Source: JABDMH01 sp965223215 (GTDB lineage: Bacteria > Bacteroidota > Bacteroidia > Chitinophagales > Saprospiraceae). Taken from it: a stretch of 64,000 nt of DNA. The notes under the pieces are model-generated. The model was not told the origin of the DNA. It made no database searches and worked only from the letters and a program-made list of their open reading frames with translations. The position numbers were made by a program, and so were the translations under genes. This document shows, piece by piece, positions 27,417 through 36,153 of the stretch (positions within the stretch are counted from its first letter, which is position 1; each line of letters begins with the position of its first letter). The stretch lies in assembly GCA_965223215.1 (NCBI GenBank), contig CBDCVZ010000010.1, positions 7,750,001 through 7,814,000 on the forward strand, given 5' to 3'.

Positions 27417-29450
27417 ATGAAAAAGTCATTATTTCTGGGCTTCCTGCTGATGGTAGATCTAGTTTTTGCTCAACACGATTCCTGGCATATCACCACCACC
27501 GATCGCAGTGATTATACGGGAATATCGATAGCCAATGGTCGGATTGGTATGTTGACTTCTGAGGTGCCACTTGAAGTTGAGCACATTGTCTTGAACAATG
27601 TCTACGACTTAGACCCTGTGCTACACGTGAGTCAAGTTATGCACGGCATGAACTTCGCCAATTTGGAAATGTATGTGGATGGAGAGCTGATTACAGAGCA
27701 CAACGTCGCACAATGGCAGCAAACGATGGATATGGCGGAGGCCGCCTTCACCACCTCATTTTCATTTAAAAATAAGGTGGATGTGAGGTGTACGATCTAT
27801 GCTCTTAGACACCTTCCTTATACGGGCTATGTTGATATTTCGGTGACCGCACTGGATGATATTGATGTTAAGGTGGTGGGGAAAATTCAAATTCCCAACG
27901 AGTTTCAAAGGCCGGTCAATACATTCCAGATCCTTCGCGATGTTGAGACGACCATGCCCATTCTACAATCGCGAGCCAAGAGTGCCTTTGGAAAGCAGTT
28001 TGTGAGCACATCTGCAACGTTCATTTGGCACCAGATCAATTCCTCTCGAGAGCATGAAAGACCAGAGCTCGTGCATTCCATAGAATCACCCTATGAAAAC
28101 ACCTTATCATTTGAGCAATCAATTTCATCAGGTGACTCATTAAATTTCGCCTGGACGGGTGCCCAGTGTAGCACGCAAGACTTCTCGGATCCAAAATCTG
28201 AGTCGGAAAGAATGGTGATTTTTAATCTGCTCACGTCTCGAGAAGTAATTTTGGGCATCCACAGGAGCAGATGGGAAGAATTGTGGCAAGGAGACATCGT
28301 GATCGAAGGAGATTTGCAATCCCAACAAGATGTGCGTCTGGCTTTGTATCATCTGTATGCCTTTGGCCGGGGAGATTCGGATTTGAGCATTGCTCCCATG
28401 GGTCTCTCCCTGCAAGTGCCATACAACGGACATATTTTTTGGGACACTGAACTTTGGATGTTTCCACCGTTGCTAATTTTCAACCAAGACATAGCACGAT
28501 CGCTGGTCAATTACCGGTCGGATCGATTGGCACCGGCCCAAAGACGTGCGCTCAACTACGGCTATAAGGGTGCTATGTTCCCCTGGGAGAGTGACGATAC
28601 AGGAGATGAAGCAACACCGCCATTTGCACTCACGGGTCCATTTGAGCACCATATTACTGCGGACATTGGTATTGCTTTCTGGAACTATTATCGGATAACA
28701 AAAAACAAAAGGTGGCTGATTGAAAAAGGATATCCGCTCATGAAAGAGGTAGCCGAATTTTGGGTGAGTAGAGTGATAGAAAACGATGATGGTACCTATT
28801 CGATTAAAAATGTGGTGGGTGCCAATGAGTTTGCACCCAATGTCGATGACAATGCATTTACGAATGGTGCGGCGATAACGGCGCTACAGTATGCCACCAA
28901 AGCCGCTCAGGTGGTGGGTGAAGTACCAAATCCATTGTGGACAGCAGTGGCGGATAAGATCAGGGTTTTGAAGTTTGATGATGGCACAACCAAAGAACAC
29001 AGTACGTATGATGGAGAAAAAATTAAACAGGCCGACGTCAACCTGCTCTCATTCCCACTTAATGTGGTAAATGATCCGAAAATTATCTTACAGGACTTGG
29101 AATATTATGAACCAAAATTAGCCAAGGAAGGTCCGGCCATGGGCAAATCGATTTTCGCTGTTTTGCACGCTAGAAGAGGAGATGCTGAGAACGCCTTTCG
29201 ACTTTTCAAGGAGAGCTATGTGCCAAATCAACAAACACCCTTTGGAGCACTATCTGAAACCGCTCTTTTCAACCATTCGTATTTTGCCACAGGTGCTGGA
29301 GGGATGCTACAGACCATTCTGTTCGGATTTGCTGGACTTCATTTCACCGACGATGGCATCAAACAAATTAATCCAATACTGCCATCGCAATGGAAATCGC
29401 TCACTATCAAAGGCGTTGGTAGGGAGAAGCATACGTATACAATTGAATAG
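27417..29450 (+). CDS. Exported GH65-family glycoside hydrolase (ATHL1/PGGHG-like)
   Basis: 677 aa with a signal peptide (KKSLFLGFLLMVDLVFAQ). The (alpha/alpha)6 barrel shows FWDTELWMFPPLL, GYKGAMFPWES and NEFAPNVDDNAFTN, which match the acid-catalyst region of GH65 enzymes related to trehalase-like and glucosyl-galactosyl-hydroxylysine glucosidases. GH65 members are phosphorylases or hydrolases of alpha-glucosides; the signal peptide argues for a periplasmic hydrolase. Substrate unknown. Transcribed alone. Confidence 0.85.
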   Translation: MKKSLFLGFLLMVDLVFAQHDSWHITTTDRSDYTGISIANGRIGMLTSEVPLEVEHIVLNNVYDLDPVLHVSQVMHGMNFANLEMYVDGELITEHNVAQWQQTMDMAEAAFTTSFSFKNKVDVRCTIYALRHLPYTGYVDISVTALDDIDVKVVGKIQIPNEFQRPVNTFQILRDVETTMPILQSRAKSAFGKQFVSTSATFIWHQINSSREHERPELVHSIESPYENTLSFEQSISSGDSLNFAWTGAQCSTQDFSDPKSESERMVIFNLLTSREVILGIHRSRWEELWQGDIVIEGDLQSQQDVRLALYHLYAFGRGDSDLSIAPMGLSLQVPYNGHIFWDTELWMFPPLLIFNQDIARSLVNYRSDRLAPAQRRALNYGYKGAMFPWESDDTGDEATPPFALTGPFEHHITADIGIAFWNYYRITKNKRWLIEKGYPLMKEVAEFWVSRVIENDDGTYSIKNVVGANEFAPNVDDNAFTNGAAITALQYATKAAQVVGEVPNPLWTAVADKIRVLKFDDGTTKEHSTYDGEKIKQADVNLLSFPLNVVNDPKIILQDLEYYEPKLAKEGPAMGKSIFAVLHARRGDAENAFRLFKESYVPNQQTPFGALSETALFNHSYFATGAGGMLQTILFGFAGLHFTDDGIKQINPILPSQWKSLTIKGVGREKHTYTIE

Positions 29451-29526
29451 GTCACAATTCTTGACCATGTGACCGAGCCTCTGGGCAAATTCTTCACCGC
29501 TAAAAAAAATGTCTGCACATATTTGC

Positions 29527-29542
29527 GTAATCGAACGATTAC
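29527..29542. promoter_or_regulatory. Palindromic operator candidate 1 upstream of ArsR
   Basis: GTAATCGAACGATTAC is a perfect 7-2-7 inverted repeat about 85 bp before the ArsR start. ArsR-family regulators bind such imperfect or perfect dyads and repress their own operon. A related half-site pair lies 27 bp downstream. Confidence 0.6.
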
Positions 29543-29553
29543 ATATATATTGC

Positions 29554-29569
29554 GTAAGTGTTTGATTAC
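29554..29569. promoter_or_regulatory. Palindromic operator candidate 2 upstream of ArsR
   Basis: GTAAGTGTTTGATTAC keeps the outer half-sites (GTAA...TTAC) of the first dyad and is offset by 27 bp. Both copies are preceded by TTGC and followed by ATAT (TTGCGTAA and TTACATAT), so the unit seems duplicated. Confidence 0.55.
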
Positions 29570-29627
29570 ATATTTTGAATGAGGTTCATTCCCGTCTGTA
29601 GTTGTGCATATCATTTTTTAGACTCGT

Positions 29628-29951
29628 ATGCGTAGAGATGTTTTTCAAGCCATATCAGATCCAGTACGACGAGACATTATTGAACTATTGTCTGCCGATT
29701 CCTTGACCGTAAATCAAGTGGCTGAAAAATTTGATATCAGTCGTCCAGCAATTTCGAATCATCTAAAGATTTTGGCTGAATGCGGCATTGTAGATTTCAA
29801 GAAGCAGGGTAGGGAGCGGTACTGCAGAATAAATCCGAAAAACTTGATTCCCGCTTTTATCTGGCTCGATCAGTTTCGAAGTCTCTGGGAAAGCAAACTG
29901 GATTCCTTCGAAAGATATCTGGGTGAATTGCAGCAAAAAAGTACGGACTAA
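29628..29951 (+). CDS. ArsR-family transcriptional repressor
   Basis: 107 aa, a single winged-helix domain: FQAISDPVRRDIIELL, SLTVNQVAEKFDISRPAISNHLKIL and ERYCRINP are typical. There is no CxC metal site in the recognition helix, so it is unlikely to be a metal sensor. It heads a run of four genes (DUF1059, SRPBCC, DUF1801 follow), a grouping often seen with ArsR/SRPBCC pairs. Two dyads upstream suggest autoregulation. Confidence 0.88.
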   Translation: MRRDVFQAISDPVRRDIIELLSADSLTVNQVAEKFDISRPAISNHLKILAECGIVDFKKQGRERYCRINPKNLIPAFIWLDQFRSLWESKLDSFERYLGELQQKSTD

Positions 29952-29994
29952 ATATTTAATTTTTCTTTGTTAATAGCATAAAAATATCAACAGA

Positions 29995-30228
29995 ATGAAG
30001 ACAATGACCTGTAAGCAATTGGGTGGTGCATGCGATTTGGAGTTCCATGCCAATACTTTTGAAGAAATGGCAGAGATCAGCAAACAACATGGAATGGAAA
30101 TGTTTCAAAAGGGTGATGAAGCCCATTTGCTGGCCATGAATAAAATGAAGGAATTAATGAAGACTCCCGATGCCATGCAGAAGTGGTTTGCAGAAAAACG
30201 TAGCGAATTTGAGGCTCTACCAGAATAA
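29995..30228 (+). CDS. DUF1059-like small protein
   Basis: 77 aa. The N-terminal TMTCKQLGGACDLEF and the following EEMAEISKQHGMEMF match the DUF1059 pattern; the rest is charged and helical. Function unknown. Placed between ArsR and the SRPBCC gene with 43- and 75-bp gaps, so it is likely co-transcribed. Confidence 0.8.
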   Translation: MKTMTCKQLGGACDLEFHANTFEEMAEISKQHGMEMFQKGDEAHLLAMNKMKELMKTPDAMQKWFAEKRSEFEALPE

Positions 30229-30303
30229 ATTTTCAACTTACCATATGGAGCAGTCAGTATAACGACCCGAAATTTAATCTTCATTCAATAAAATTTTTTG
30301 GAA

Positions 30304-30759
30304 ATGAGTAAAATAGAAGATGCAGCAAATCGGACCCTGACCATCGAAAGGGTTTTTAAGGCTACACTTACATTGGTCTGGGATGCCTGGACTCAGCCCC
30401 ACCACATCGCCCAATGGTGGGGCCCTCAAGGGATGGAAACCACTGTCGAGGAACACGATTTTCGCGTGGGCGGTCGGTGGAGGTTTAGTATGAAGATGCC
30501 AGACGGCAATCTGTTCATCGGCGAAGGGGTCTACCAAGAGATCATTGAACATCAAAAGATCGTTTTTACAGCAGACTTTAAACCGATGACCGAAGGTGTC
30601 GAGATTCACGTGCTCTTCAGCGAGGACGGGGATCAAACCAAATTCACCTTTCATTGCATTCACAATACGGAAGAATATTGCCGGCAGCAAGAAGAAATGG
30701 GATTTTACAACGGTTGGGGCTCCACTTTCGATCGTCTGACTTCTTATCTTGAAAAATGA
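30304..30759 (+). CDS. SRPBCC/AHSA1-family protein
   Basis: 151 aa from the ATG at 30304 (a TTG two codons earlier is the only alternative). The pattern IERVFKATLTLVWDAWTQPHHIAQWWGP then FRVGGRWRFSM, and a late GWGSTFDRLTSYL is that of the activator of Hsp90-like (AHSA1) SRPBCC family, a helix-grip fold that binds hydrophobic ligands. It is commonly paired with an ArsR regulator; ligand unknown. Confidence 0.9.
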   Translation: MSKIEDAANRTLTIERVFKATLTLVWDAWTQPHHIAQWWGPQGMETTVEEHDFRVGGRWRFSMKMPDGNLFIGEGVYQEIIEHQKIVFTADFKPMTEGVEIHVLFSEDGDQTKFTFHCIHNTEEYCRQQEEMGFYNGWGSTFDRLTSYLEK

Positions 30760-30795
30760 GTTCCATGAAATTTAGATCAGAATTCGGGAACATAG

Positions 30796-30811
30796 ACTTT
30801 AATAATAAAGT
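30796..30811. promoter_or_regulatory. Dyad before the DUF1801 gene
   Basis: ACTTTA-ATAA-TAAAGT is a perfect 6-4-6 inverted repeat ending 17 bp before the DUF1801 start. It could be an operator or part of a weak hairpin; no Bacteroidota -7 element is recognisable around it. Confidence 0.35.
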
Positions 30812-30828
30812 TCTAGTTTATTTTTACT

Positions 30829-31188
30829 ATGTCAGTAAAACCAACCGTAGCTGAGTTTCTTACCCAAGTTGAAATAACCGAACCCGATAAATACGAAATT
30901 GTCAAGGCTCTCAGAGACCTGTCCTTTGTACTCCACCCGGATTTGTCAGAAAGAATGATGTACGGGGGCATTCTTTTTGATCTGGCAGGTGCGGATGTCG
31001 GGGGAATTTTTATCTATGCCAATCATGTATCGTATGAATTTGGCCACGGCAAGGGATTCCATGATCCTGATCACCTGCTGGAGGGTAAAGGAAAGTTTCG
31101 CCGACACCTAAAGTTGCAGGATGTATCAGACATTGAATCCAAAACAGCGGCTTTTTTCATTGCGCAAATGGCAGATGGGAACCGGTAG
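30829..31188 (+). CDS. DUF1801 protein
   Basis: 119 aa. Shows the DUF1801 pattern: LHPDLSERMMYGGILFDL, VGGIFIYANHVSYEFGHG and GKGKFRRHLKLQ. The fold (YdhG-like) is small and soluble with an unknown function. Last gene of the ArsR cluster, 69 bp after the SRPBCC gene. Confidence 0.82.
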   Translation: MSVKPTVAEFLTQVEITEPDKYEIVKALRDLSFVLHPDLSERMMYGGILFDLAGADVGGIFIYANHVSYEFGHGKGFHDPDHLLEGKGKFRRHLKLQDVSDIESKTAAFFIAQMADGNR

Positions 31189-31427
31189 CTCGTAGATAAG
31201 CCCCGAAAAGTCGTGCTGGACCTTAGCATTTTGATCACTGATTTGATCAATAACTAAATTGCATTGTATTTTTCTTGGACAATGAGGCAATGAACATTGC
31301 CCAACCATCCGCACCACGATGATGGATTGAAGAATTGTAAATAAAGGAGAATCGTTGGTCGAATATGATTAAGATGTGTGGGAAAATAATGCGTAATTAG
31401 TCGGAATAAATCATTTATAAAACGGGG

Positions 31428-32171
31428 ATGACAGACTCCATACACCATGAGCGCACGCTTCACCAGGGCCATTATGGTCTATTTCGACGCTTTGAAAATT
31501 ATTTGGGAGAATTCGTCTATGGTGGCATTGATGGCTGTGTCACGACATTTGCAGTGGTGGCGGGTTCGGTGGGAGCAAATTTAAGTAGTTCGATCATCAT
31601 CATTTTGGGGTTTGCCAATTTGCTGGCCGACGGATTTGCGATGTCAATAGGAGCTTACTTATCTACCAAGTCAGAAAAAGACAATTACAACAAACATCGA
31701 AAAATCGAAGCGTTTGAAGTGGAAACCATGCCAGAAATTGAACGAGATGAGATTAGGCAAATTTATGCGGAGAAGGGTTTCAAGGGCGATCTATTAGAAC
31801 AAGTGGTCGAGGTCATCACCAGCAATAAGAATCGATGGATTGATGTCATGATGAAGGAAGAACTCGAGATGATGAAGATTCAGAAATCACCTCTGTATAT
31901 CGGGTTGGTGACTTACCTTTCATTTTTGTTAATAGGACTTGTTCCTCTGATCATCTATGTGATAGACTATATAGACCCCATCGAGTCTGATCCGTTTGTT
32001 ATAGCTTCACTATTGACGGCGGGTGGCTTTTTGATCATCGGGTGGATGAAGTCCGTGGTCAACCAGACGAGCAAGTGGCGTGGAATGCTTGAGACCATCT
32101 TGTTAGGTGCATTGGCGGCACTGGTAGCCTACTACGTTGGCGACTTTTTAGAGCATGTGATCAATGTTTAG
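31428..32171 (+). CDS. VIT1/CCC1-family iron/manganese transporter
   Basis: 247 aa, with an N-terminal GEFVYGGIDGCVTTFAVVAG helix and LGFANLLADGFAMSIGAYLS, both hallmarks of the VIT1/CCC1 family, a cytoplasmic charged loop (EVETMPEIERDEIRQIY, the metal-binding domain with conserved Glu) and three C-terminal helices. Family members move Fe2+ or Mn2+ out of the cytosol. Stands alone; a possible ferric stress context is not visible. Confidence 0.88.
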   Translation: MTDSIHHERTLHQGHYGLFRRFENYLGEFVYGGIDGCVTTFAVVAGSVGANLSSSIIIILGFANLLADGFAMSIGAYLSTKSEKDNYNKHRKIEAFEVETMPEIERDEIRQIYAEKGFKGDLLEQVVEVITSNKNRWIDVMMKEELEMMKIQKSPLYIGLVTYLSFLLIGLVPLIIYVIDYIDPIESDPFVIASLLTAGGFLIIGWMKSVVNQTSKWRGMLETILLGALAALVAYYVGDFLEHVINV

Positions 32172-32326
32172 TCGTTGACTTTGTCAAGTTGGTTGACATT
32201 TGTCGACGCGTTTTCCGCATTCAGGTCAGCGATGTAAATCCAAAACAAGCTGAATCCACGCAGGAACTTTTGTGCCGAGATAGTACCAGATGATTTACAA
32301 CATTAACTATTGTCAAAGAAGAAAGG

Positions 32327-32833
32327 ATGATCAATAATTTCGGTCTTGCTGGAGTTGTAGCGAGTATAATAATACTGGGCAGCAATTGCCAGGTTCGTAG
32401 CAACGGTGCCTCTACGTTCGATAAAATTGTGATTGATCGTGAGGTTCGTAAAATGTTTGATGATTATCATCAAGCCATTCGTGATCAAGGACTCCTCGGG
32501 GAATTTAATTTTTTAGACACTTCCGATGATTTTTTTTGGGTTCCTCCAAGCTATGAAACGGCCCTTAACTATGATTCGGTGTTTTCAATCATTAATCAGA
32601 GCGCGGCAGGATATCTTGAGGTGAGGTTTCATTGGGATACTTTGCAAATATTTACCCTGACACCAGAGCTTGCAAATTTTAGTGGCATCGTGAGTGGTTA
32701 TCTGCTGGATACGGCAGGAAGGAAATCAGTGGTGAGAATTATTGAAAGTGGAACGACCATTAAAAGGCTAGATGGCTGGAAACTGCTATCTGGTCAGTCG
32801 GCAAATCTAATCAGCAAATCGGATCAACATTGA
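32327..32833 (+). CDS. NTF2-like lipoprotein
   Basis: 168 aa with a lipoprotein-like signal (LAGVVASIIILGSNC, Cys21). The mature part resembles SnoaL/DUF4440-type NTF2 folds: FDDYHQAIRDQGLLGEFNFL, FFWVPP and late VRIIESGTTIKRLDGWKLL. No catalytic residue can be named. Transcribed alone, 80 bp before RsgA on the same strand. Confidence 0.7.
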   Translation: MINNFGLAGVVASIIILGSNCQVRSNGASTFDKIVIDREVRKMFDDYHQAIRDQGLLGEFNFLDTSDDFFWVPPSYETALNYDSVFSIINQSAAGYLEVRFHWDTLQIFTLTPELANFSGIVSGYLLDTAGRKSVVRIIESGTTIKRLDGWKLLSGQSANLISKSDQH

Positions 32834-32913
32834 TCTGTTTTATGATCTATCTCAATGATGATTATCTCAAAATTTTATAATATTAAATGAAGGGTGTGAC
32901 CCATTAGATATCT

Positions 32914-33936
32914 ATGAATCAATCGGGATTTGTTAAGGCATTGGTTATTGCTGAGCACAAGGAGCGCTATATTGTTCAGATTAGGGAGCAGACTTATCAG
33001 GCAGAAATCACGGGTCAACTCCGGTTTACGGCGACATCTCCTGAAGACTTCCCAACGGTGGGTGATTCGGTCAAGGTCAATGTACTCGATGATCGAACTG
33101 CGATCATCATTTCGATTGATCCCCGCAAAACTCAACTAAAGAGAAAAGCGGTGGCTAAAGCATCGCAGGGTCAAATGATTGCTGCTAATATAGATTGTGC
33201 CTTCATCATGCAATCGGTGGGGCACGATTTCAATCTAAATAGACTGCAACGCTATCTGTCCATTTGCTTTGAGGCTGGCATTGAACCAGTCATTATTTTG
33301 TCCAAAATTGATTTGTTAGAGGCCAATGAGCTCACTGAATATCAAAAGGCGATTCAAGAGCGAATTGAAATGACCCGATTGATCCCACTGAGTTCTCAAA
33401 ATGGAGCAGGGACCTCAGACTTGATCGAATTATTGACGCCGGGCAAGACGTATTGTTTTTTAGGTTCAAGTGGTGTTGGAAAATCCAGTTTGGTAAACTT
33501 CCTGATGCAAACAAGCGTCATGGCTACCAAAGGCATTAGCGACGTTACAAACAAGGGAAAACATACAACGAGTTATCGCCATCTGTTTACGCTTCCCAAT
33601 GGAAGTCGAGTGATTGACACACCTGGCATGCGTGAGTTAGGAATGACAGACATGTCACAGGGAATCGAAATGACCTTTTCCCGTATTGTAGAACAGGCAC
33701 AACAATGTAAATTCAAAGACTGTAGACATGAGGATGAACCTGGTTGTGCCATCCGTGCCGCAATTGATGCGGGCATACTGTCAGCGGAAGCGTACGAAAA
33801 CTATCTAAAACTGAAACTTGAGGAGGCACGTTTTTCCAGCAGCAAACACGAAAAACGCCGCAAGGACCGTGCCCAAGGGAAGTTTTATAAGTCTGTGATG
33901 GCACGAAAGAAAAAAATGCGCGAAGATCTTGACTGA
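32914..33936 (+). CDS. rsgA: Ribosome small-subunit-dependent GTPase
   Basis: 340 aa, circularly permuted GTPase: OB-fold at about 1-75, then the permuted G domain with KIDLL (G4), SSQNG (G5-like), GSSGVGKSSLVN (P-loop, G1) and DTPGMRELG (G3), and a zinc-binding tail CKFKDCRHEDEPGC with CxxxxCxHxxxxxC ligands. RsgA helps late 30S maturation. Lies alone; its stop is 19 bp from the PiT-like gene, which is convergent. Confidence 0.95.
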   Translation: MNQSGFVKALVIAEHKERYIVQIREQTYQAEITGQLRFTATSPEDFPTVGDSVKVNVLDDRTAIIISIDPRKTQLKRKAVAKASQGQMIAANIDCAFIMQSVGHDFNLNRLQRYLSICFEAGIEPVIILSKIDLLEANELTEYQKAIQERIEMTRLIPLSSQNGAGTSDLIELLTPGKTYCFLGSSGVGKSSLVNFLMQTSVMATKGISDVTNKGKHTTSYRHLFTLPNGSRVIDTPGMRELGMTDMSQGIEMTFSRIVEQAQQCKFKDCRHEDEPGCAIRAAIDAGILSAEAYENYLKLKLEEARFSSSKHEKRRKDRAQGKFYKSVMARKKKMREDLD

Positions 33937-33955
33937 TCGTACCTTGGCCAGTGTA

Positions 33956-34987
33956 CTAGTTGACTGCTAAAAGTTTAATTACAAATACAAGCAGAACACT
34001 GACAATCAAACCAAAGAACACTTTTCCTAAATCTGCAAAGATCATCTTTGAAATCTTCTTTGATATCCTCCTATTTAGATTCAGCTGAATACCCAATTCC
34101 CTTCCTGCCAGTAATCCGATAAATACCCAAGTGGTACTCATCGGTAATTTGGCCTCGAATAATCCCAAATAATTATATTTAAAAATGTAGAGGATGACAC
34201 CGTAGATGAGGTCTACAAAGGTAGCCGCTCGAATATCAGCTGTATTGGTCTTAACTCGCACCACATCCTGAACAGCGCCACCTTTGGAATAGAAAATGTA
34301 ACCCAAAAGGCCCACCAAAATAAGCAGTGAGATGATAAAACCCGCAAGTGATAAGTCGTTTCCACCCTTCAGGTAAATATAGATGTTGGCAAGATCCTGA
34401 GTGAGCCATTGAAACCATAGAAAGCCTGTAGTGAACCATTGTGCAACGATCCAAAAGGCCCGTCTGCGCTCCTTGATTGGCTTGTCTAGAAATTTCTGTT
34501 CTGTCAATCTGGTTATCAAAATATAGATGAGCGCAGCCGAGATAAAGGCCACTAAGTAACCCATCACTGATTTTTGAATCATGCCACCCAGTTTGGTATC
34601 TGTGTCAAAGACACTGGACATCATGGATTGGAGGTCGTTGGGAATGGAACTCAGCGAAAATAATGTGAGTATCATAAAGGTCGTACTGACGGGAATTCCG
34701 CTTCGCGTGATACTGAGAAGCACCAAGGGAGGGAGCAGATAGTACCAAGCATAACTCGAAGGCATCGTAAATTTGTCCAACCGACCATAGTCAATGTCTG
34801 ACTGTGTGTAACCATAGATCAGGGCAGCTGCCAGAATGATGGACGCAAAAGCCCAAAGCACATACCATTTCTGTGTCCTTTCATTACTGGTGAGGAACGT
34901 TCCCAGGGTTTGGATGACATCATTACCTACTACAGAGTATGCAGCGAGACTGAAACCAACCCACATGACTAAAAAAGACATGTCCAT
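33956..34987 (-). CDS. PiT-family-like permease
   Basis: 343 aa, ten or so membrane helices. Two inverted halves carry the PiT signatures in changed form: GNDVIQTLGTF near the N-terminus (compare GANDVANAFG) with IPVSTTFMIL, and later LPMSTTWVFIGLLAGRE. The GxNDxxxxxG and P-x-STT elements are kept, so phosphate or sulfate transport is likely. It is shorter than classical PiT (about 420-500 aa) because the central cytosolic loop is nearly absent. Neighbours do not hint at the substrate. Confidence 0.65.
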   Translation of the reverse strand: MDMSFLVMWVGFSLAAYSVVGNDVIQTLGTFLTSNERTQKWYVLWAFASIILAAALIYGYTQSDIDYGRLDKFTMPSSYAWYYLLPPLVLLSITRSGIPVSTTFMILTLFSLSSIPNDLQSMMSSVFDTDTKLGGMIQKSVMGYLVAFISAALIYILITRLTEQKFLDKPIKERRRAFWIVAQWFTTGFLWFQWLTQDLANIYIYLKGGNDLSLAGFIISLLILVGLLGYIFYSKGGAVQDVVRVKTNTADIRAATFVDLIYGVILYIFKYNYLGLFEAKLPMSTTWVFIGLLAGRELGIQLNLNRRISKKISKMIFADLGKVFFGLIVSVLLVFVIKLLAVN

Positions 34988-35203
34988 TGCTTCAGCGATT
35001 GTGCAGGGTAAATGATATGATGGTTAGACACTCGATAACGAATCGTTTTTGATACCATAAAGTATTGAATCACGCTGAGCCAGACATCAGATTTGTTGCA
35101 AGCAACGCACCATACTCACTCAGTTTTTCTCCTCAATGCTCCAACACCATTAAGCAAAGGCTAAATTAACTCTTCAGGTGCTAGGTAGTGATGATCCAAG
35201 GTT

Positions 35204-35219
35204 AACTTAATGTTAAGTT
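35204..35219. promoter_or_regulatory. Perfect 7-2-7 dyad upstream of the PiT-like gene
   Basis: AACTTAA-TG-TTAAGTT lies 217 bp upstream of the PiT-like start on the minus strand and 350 bp before the plus-strand gene. It could be an operator; the owning gene is not clear. Confidence 0.35.
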
Positions 35220-35258
35220 GGACCCGGTCATAACGGCTTCATCGCCGCTTTTGGTCCT

Positions 35259-35330
35259 GCTGACCCGAAAAGGCTCGCTAACTCTAGTACGGTCAGCCAC
35301 CTAGAGCAGAACAGCGGGGCTACCTTCCCC
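35259..35330. ncRNA. Possible structured RNA element with pseudoknot pairing
   Basis: Arms in order: GCTGACC (35259-35265), CTCTAG (35282-35287), GGTCAGC (35291-35297), CTAGAG (35301-35306). The first arm pairs perfectly with the third (7 bp) and the second with the fourth (6 bp), which is the order of an H-type pseudoknot. A GGGG-CTACCTT-CCCC hairpin (35316-35330) follows. The block is GC-richer than its surroundings. Because the pairings are symmetric, either strand could be the RNA. No known family is recognised and it may be a relic of a mobile element. Confidence 0.4.
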
Positions 35331-35569
35331 AGATGACTTTTCGCTACGATATGATGGCAGCTTGTTTTCTCTCTTCTATTGATCCTTGTTATTTTTGTAC
35401 CACTGGAGATAAGCAGCATACTAGGTTTGATTTTTTCGCGTGATCGGTAGGACAAAATTTGAATTCGAAACACAATAGATTGAGTGATCATAGAGAGGTG
35501 TTGTCTGCCACTGCAGAGACGGTATGAATTAAACTATCTTTTTATAAAAAAAGCTCAACAGAACTACTC

Positions 35570-36052
35570 ATGAGATTGCTAGAGAAAAACATCCTAAGTC
35601 CTTTGTTATTTCTTCTATTTTTCACGGTTTGTGATGGTTTCGCTCAAAGCAACAAAAGCTATTTTCCAATGGGTGGGGTCACTCGCTATTCAAATGGCAC
35701 CTACTATTTTGCTAGGTCAGGGAGGCAGTACGTGACCACGGGTGAAGTCGTGTTACCGAGTGGGGAGGTGATCAGTTGCAAATCTGATGGCAAAAGATGT
35801 GCTCAAATGCTGGCCCAAGCAGCAAGAGAATCGATCGAAATGGATGGACTGCAATTTGCGGATCCATCTTCCTTTGTGGGCTCTGTGCCTGTGCTTGATC
35901 TAGTTAGTCAATACGAAGGAGAGTTGTCTGAACTGGGTGAAGAGAAATCTGGCATCTATTTTCTTGACTATCGGACCATGGAGTGGAAAGTCATGAAATT
36001 TTTTAAAGAGAGCCATACCCGTGTAATGAAATCTCTGAGGAAAAAAGGCTGA
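35570..36052 (+). CDS. Hypothetical exported protein
   Basis: 160 aa with a signal peptide (LSPLLFLLFFTVCDGFAQ). The mature part has no recognised domain; it includes a short repeat-like YSNGTYYFARSGRQY segment and a basic C-terminus (VMKSLRKKG). Real as a gene because of the signal peptide and codon-like composition. Function unknown. Faces the NanA operon convergently. Confidence 0.65.
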   Translation: MRLLEKNILSPLLFLLFFTVCDGFAQSNKSYFPMGGVTRYSNGTYYFARSGRQYVTTGEVVLPSGEVISCKSDGKRCAQMLAQAARESIEMDGLQFADPSSFVGSVPVLDLVSQYEGELSELGEEKSGIYFLDYRTMEWKVMKFFKESHTRVMKSLRKKG

Positions 36053-36153
36053 GGTCAACGATACCCTGACACGATGGTTATGCTCCTCCCTATCTTCGGA
36101 TCGAGGAGAACGTCGCTGTTTCCATTGAAAACTAAATTTATTTTTCGTTTGGC

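Larger units (their letters stand above)
34988..35569. other. 582-bp intergenic region holding a GC-rich structured segment
   Basis: Separates the PiT-like gene (minus) and a small exported gene (plus). It has a perfect dyad AACTTAA-TG-TTAAGTT (35204-35219) and a GC-rich block of about 120 bp (35225-35340) with nested inverted repeats described separately. The 87-aa open frame at 35228-35491 on the minus strand is not supported as a gene. Confidence 0.7.

Noticed and set aside
27221..27511. 96-aa frame overlapping the start of the GH65 gene
   Set aside because: It overlaps the GH65 signal peptide coding region and has no recognised features.
26485..29951. A single arsenic-resistance operon of arsenate-reductase-like and ArsR genes
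   Set aside because: They are on opposite strands, separated by a GH65 gene, no arsenic transporter is near, and this ArsR lacks a CxC metal site.
35228..35491. 87-aa minus-strand frame over the GC-rich block
   Set aside because: It reads through the structured segment and has no domain or signal; the RNA-like pairing explains the conservation better.
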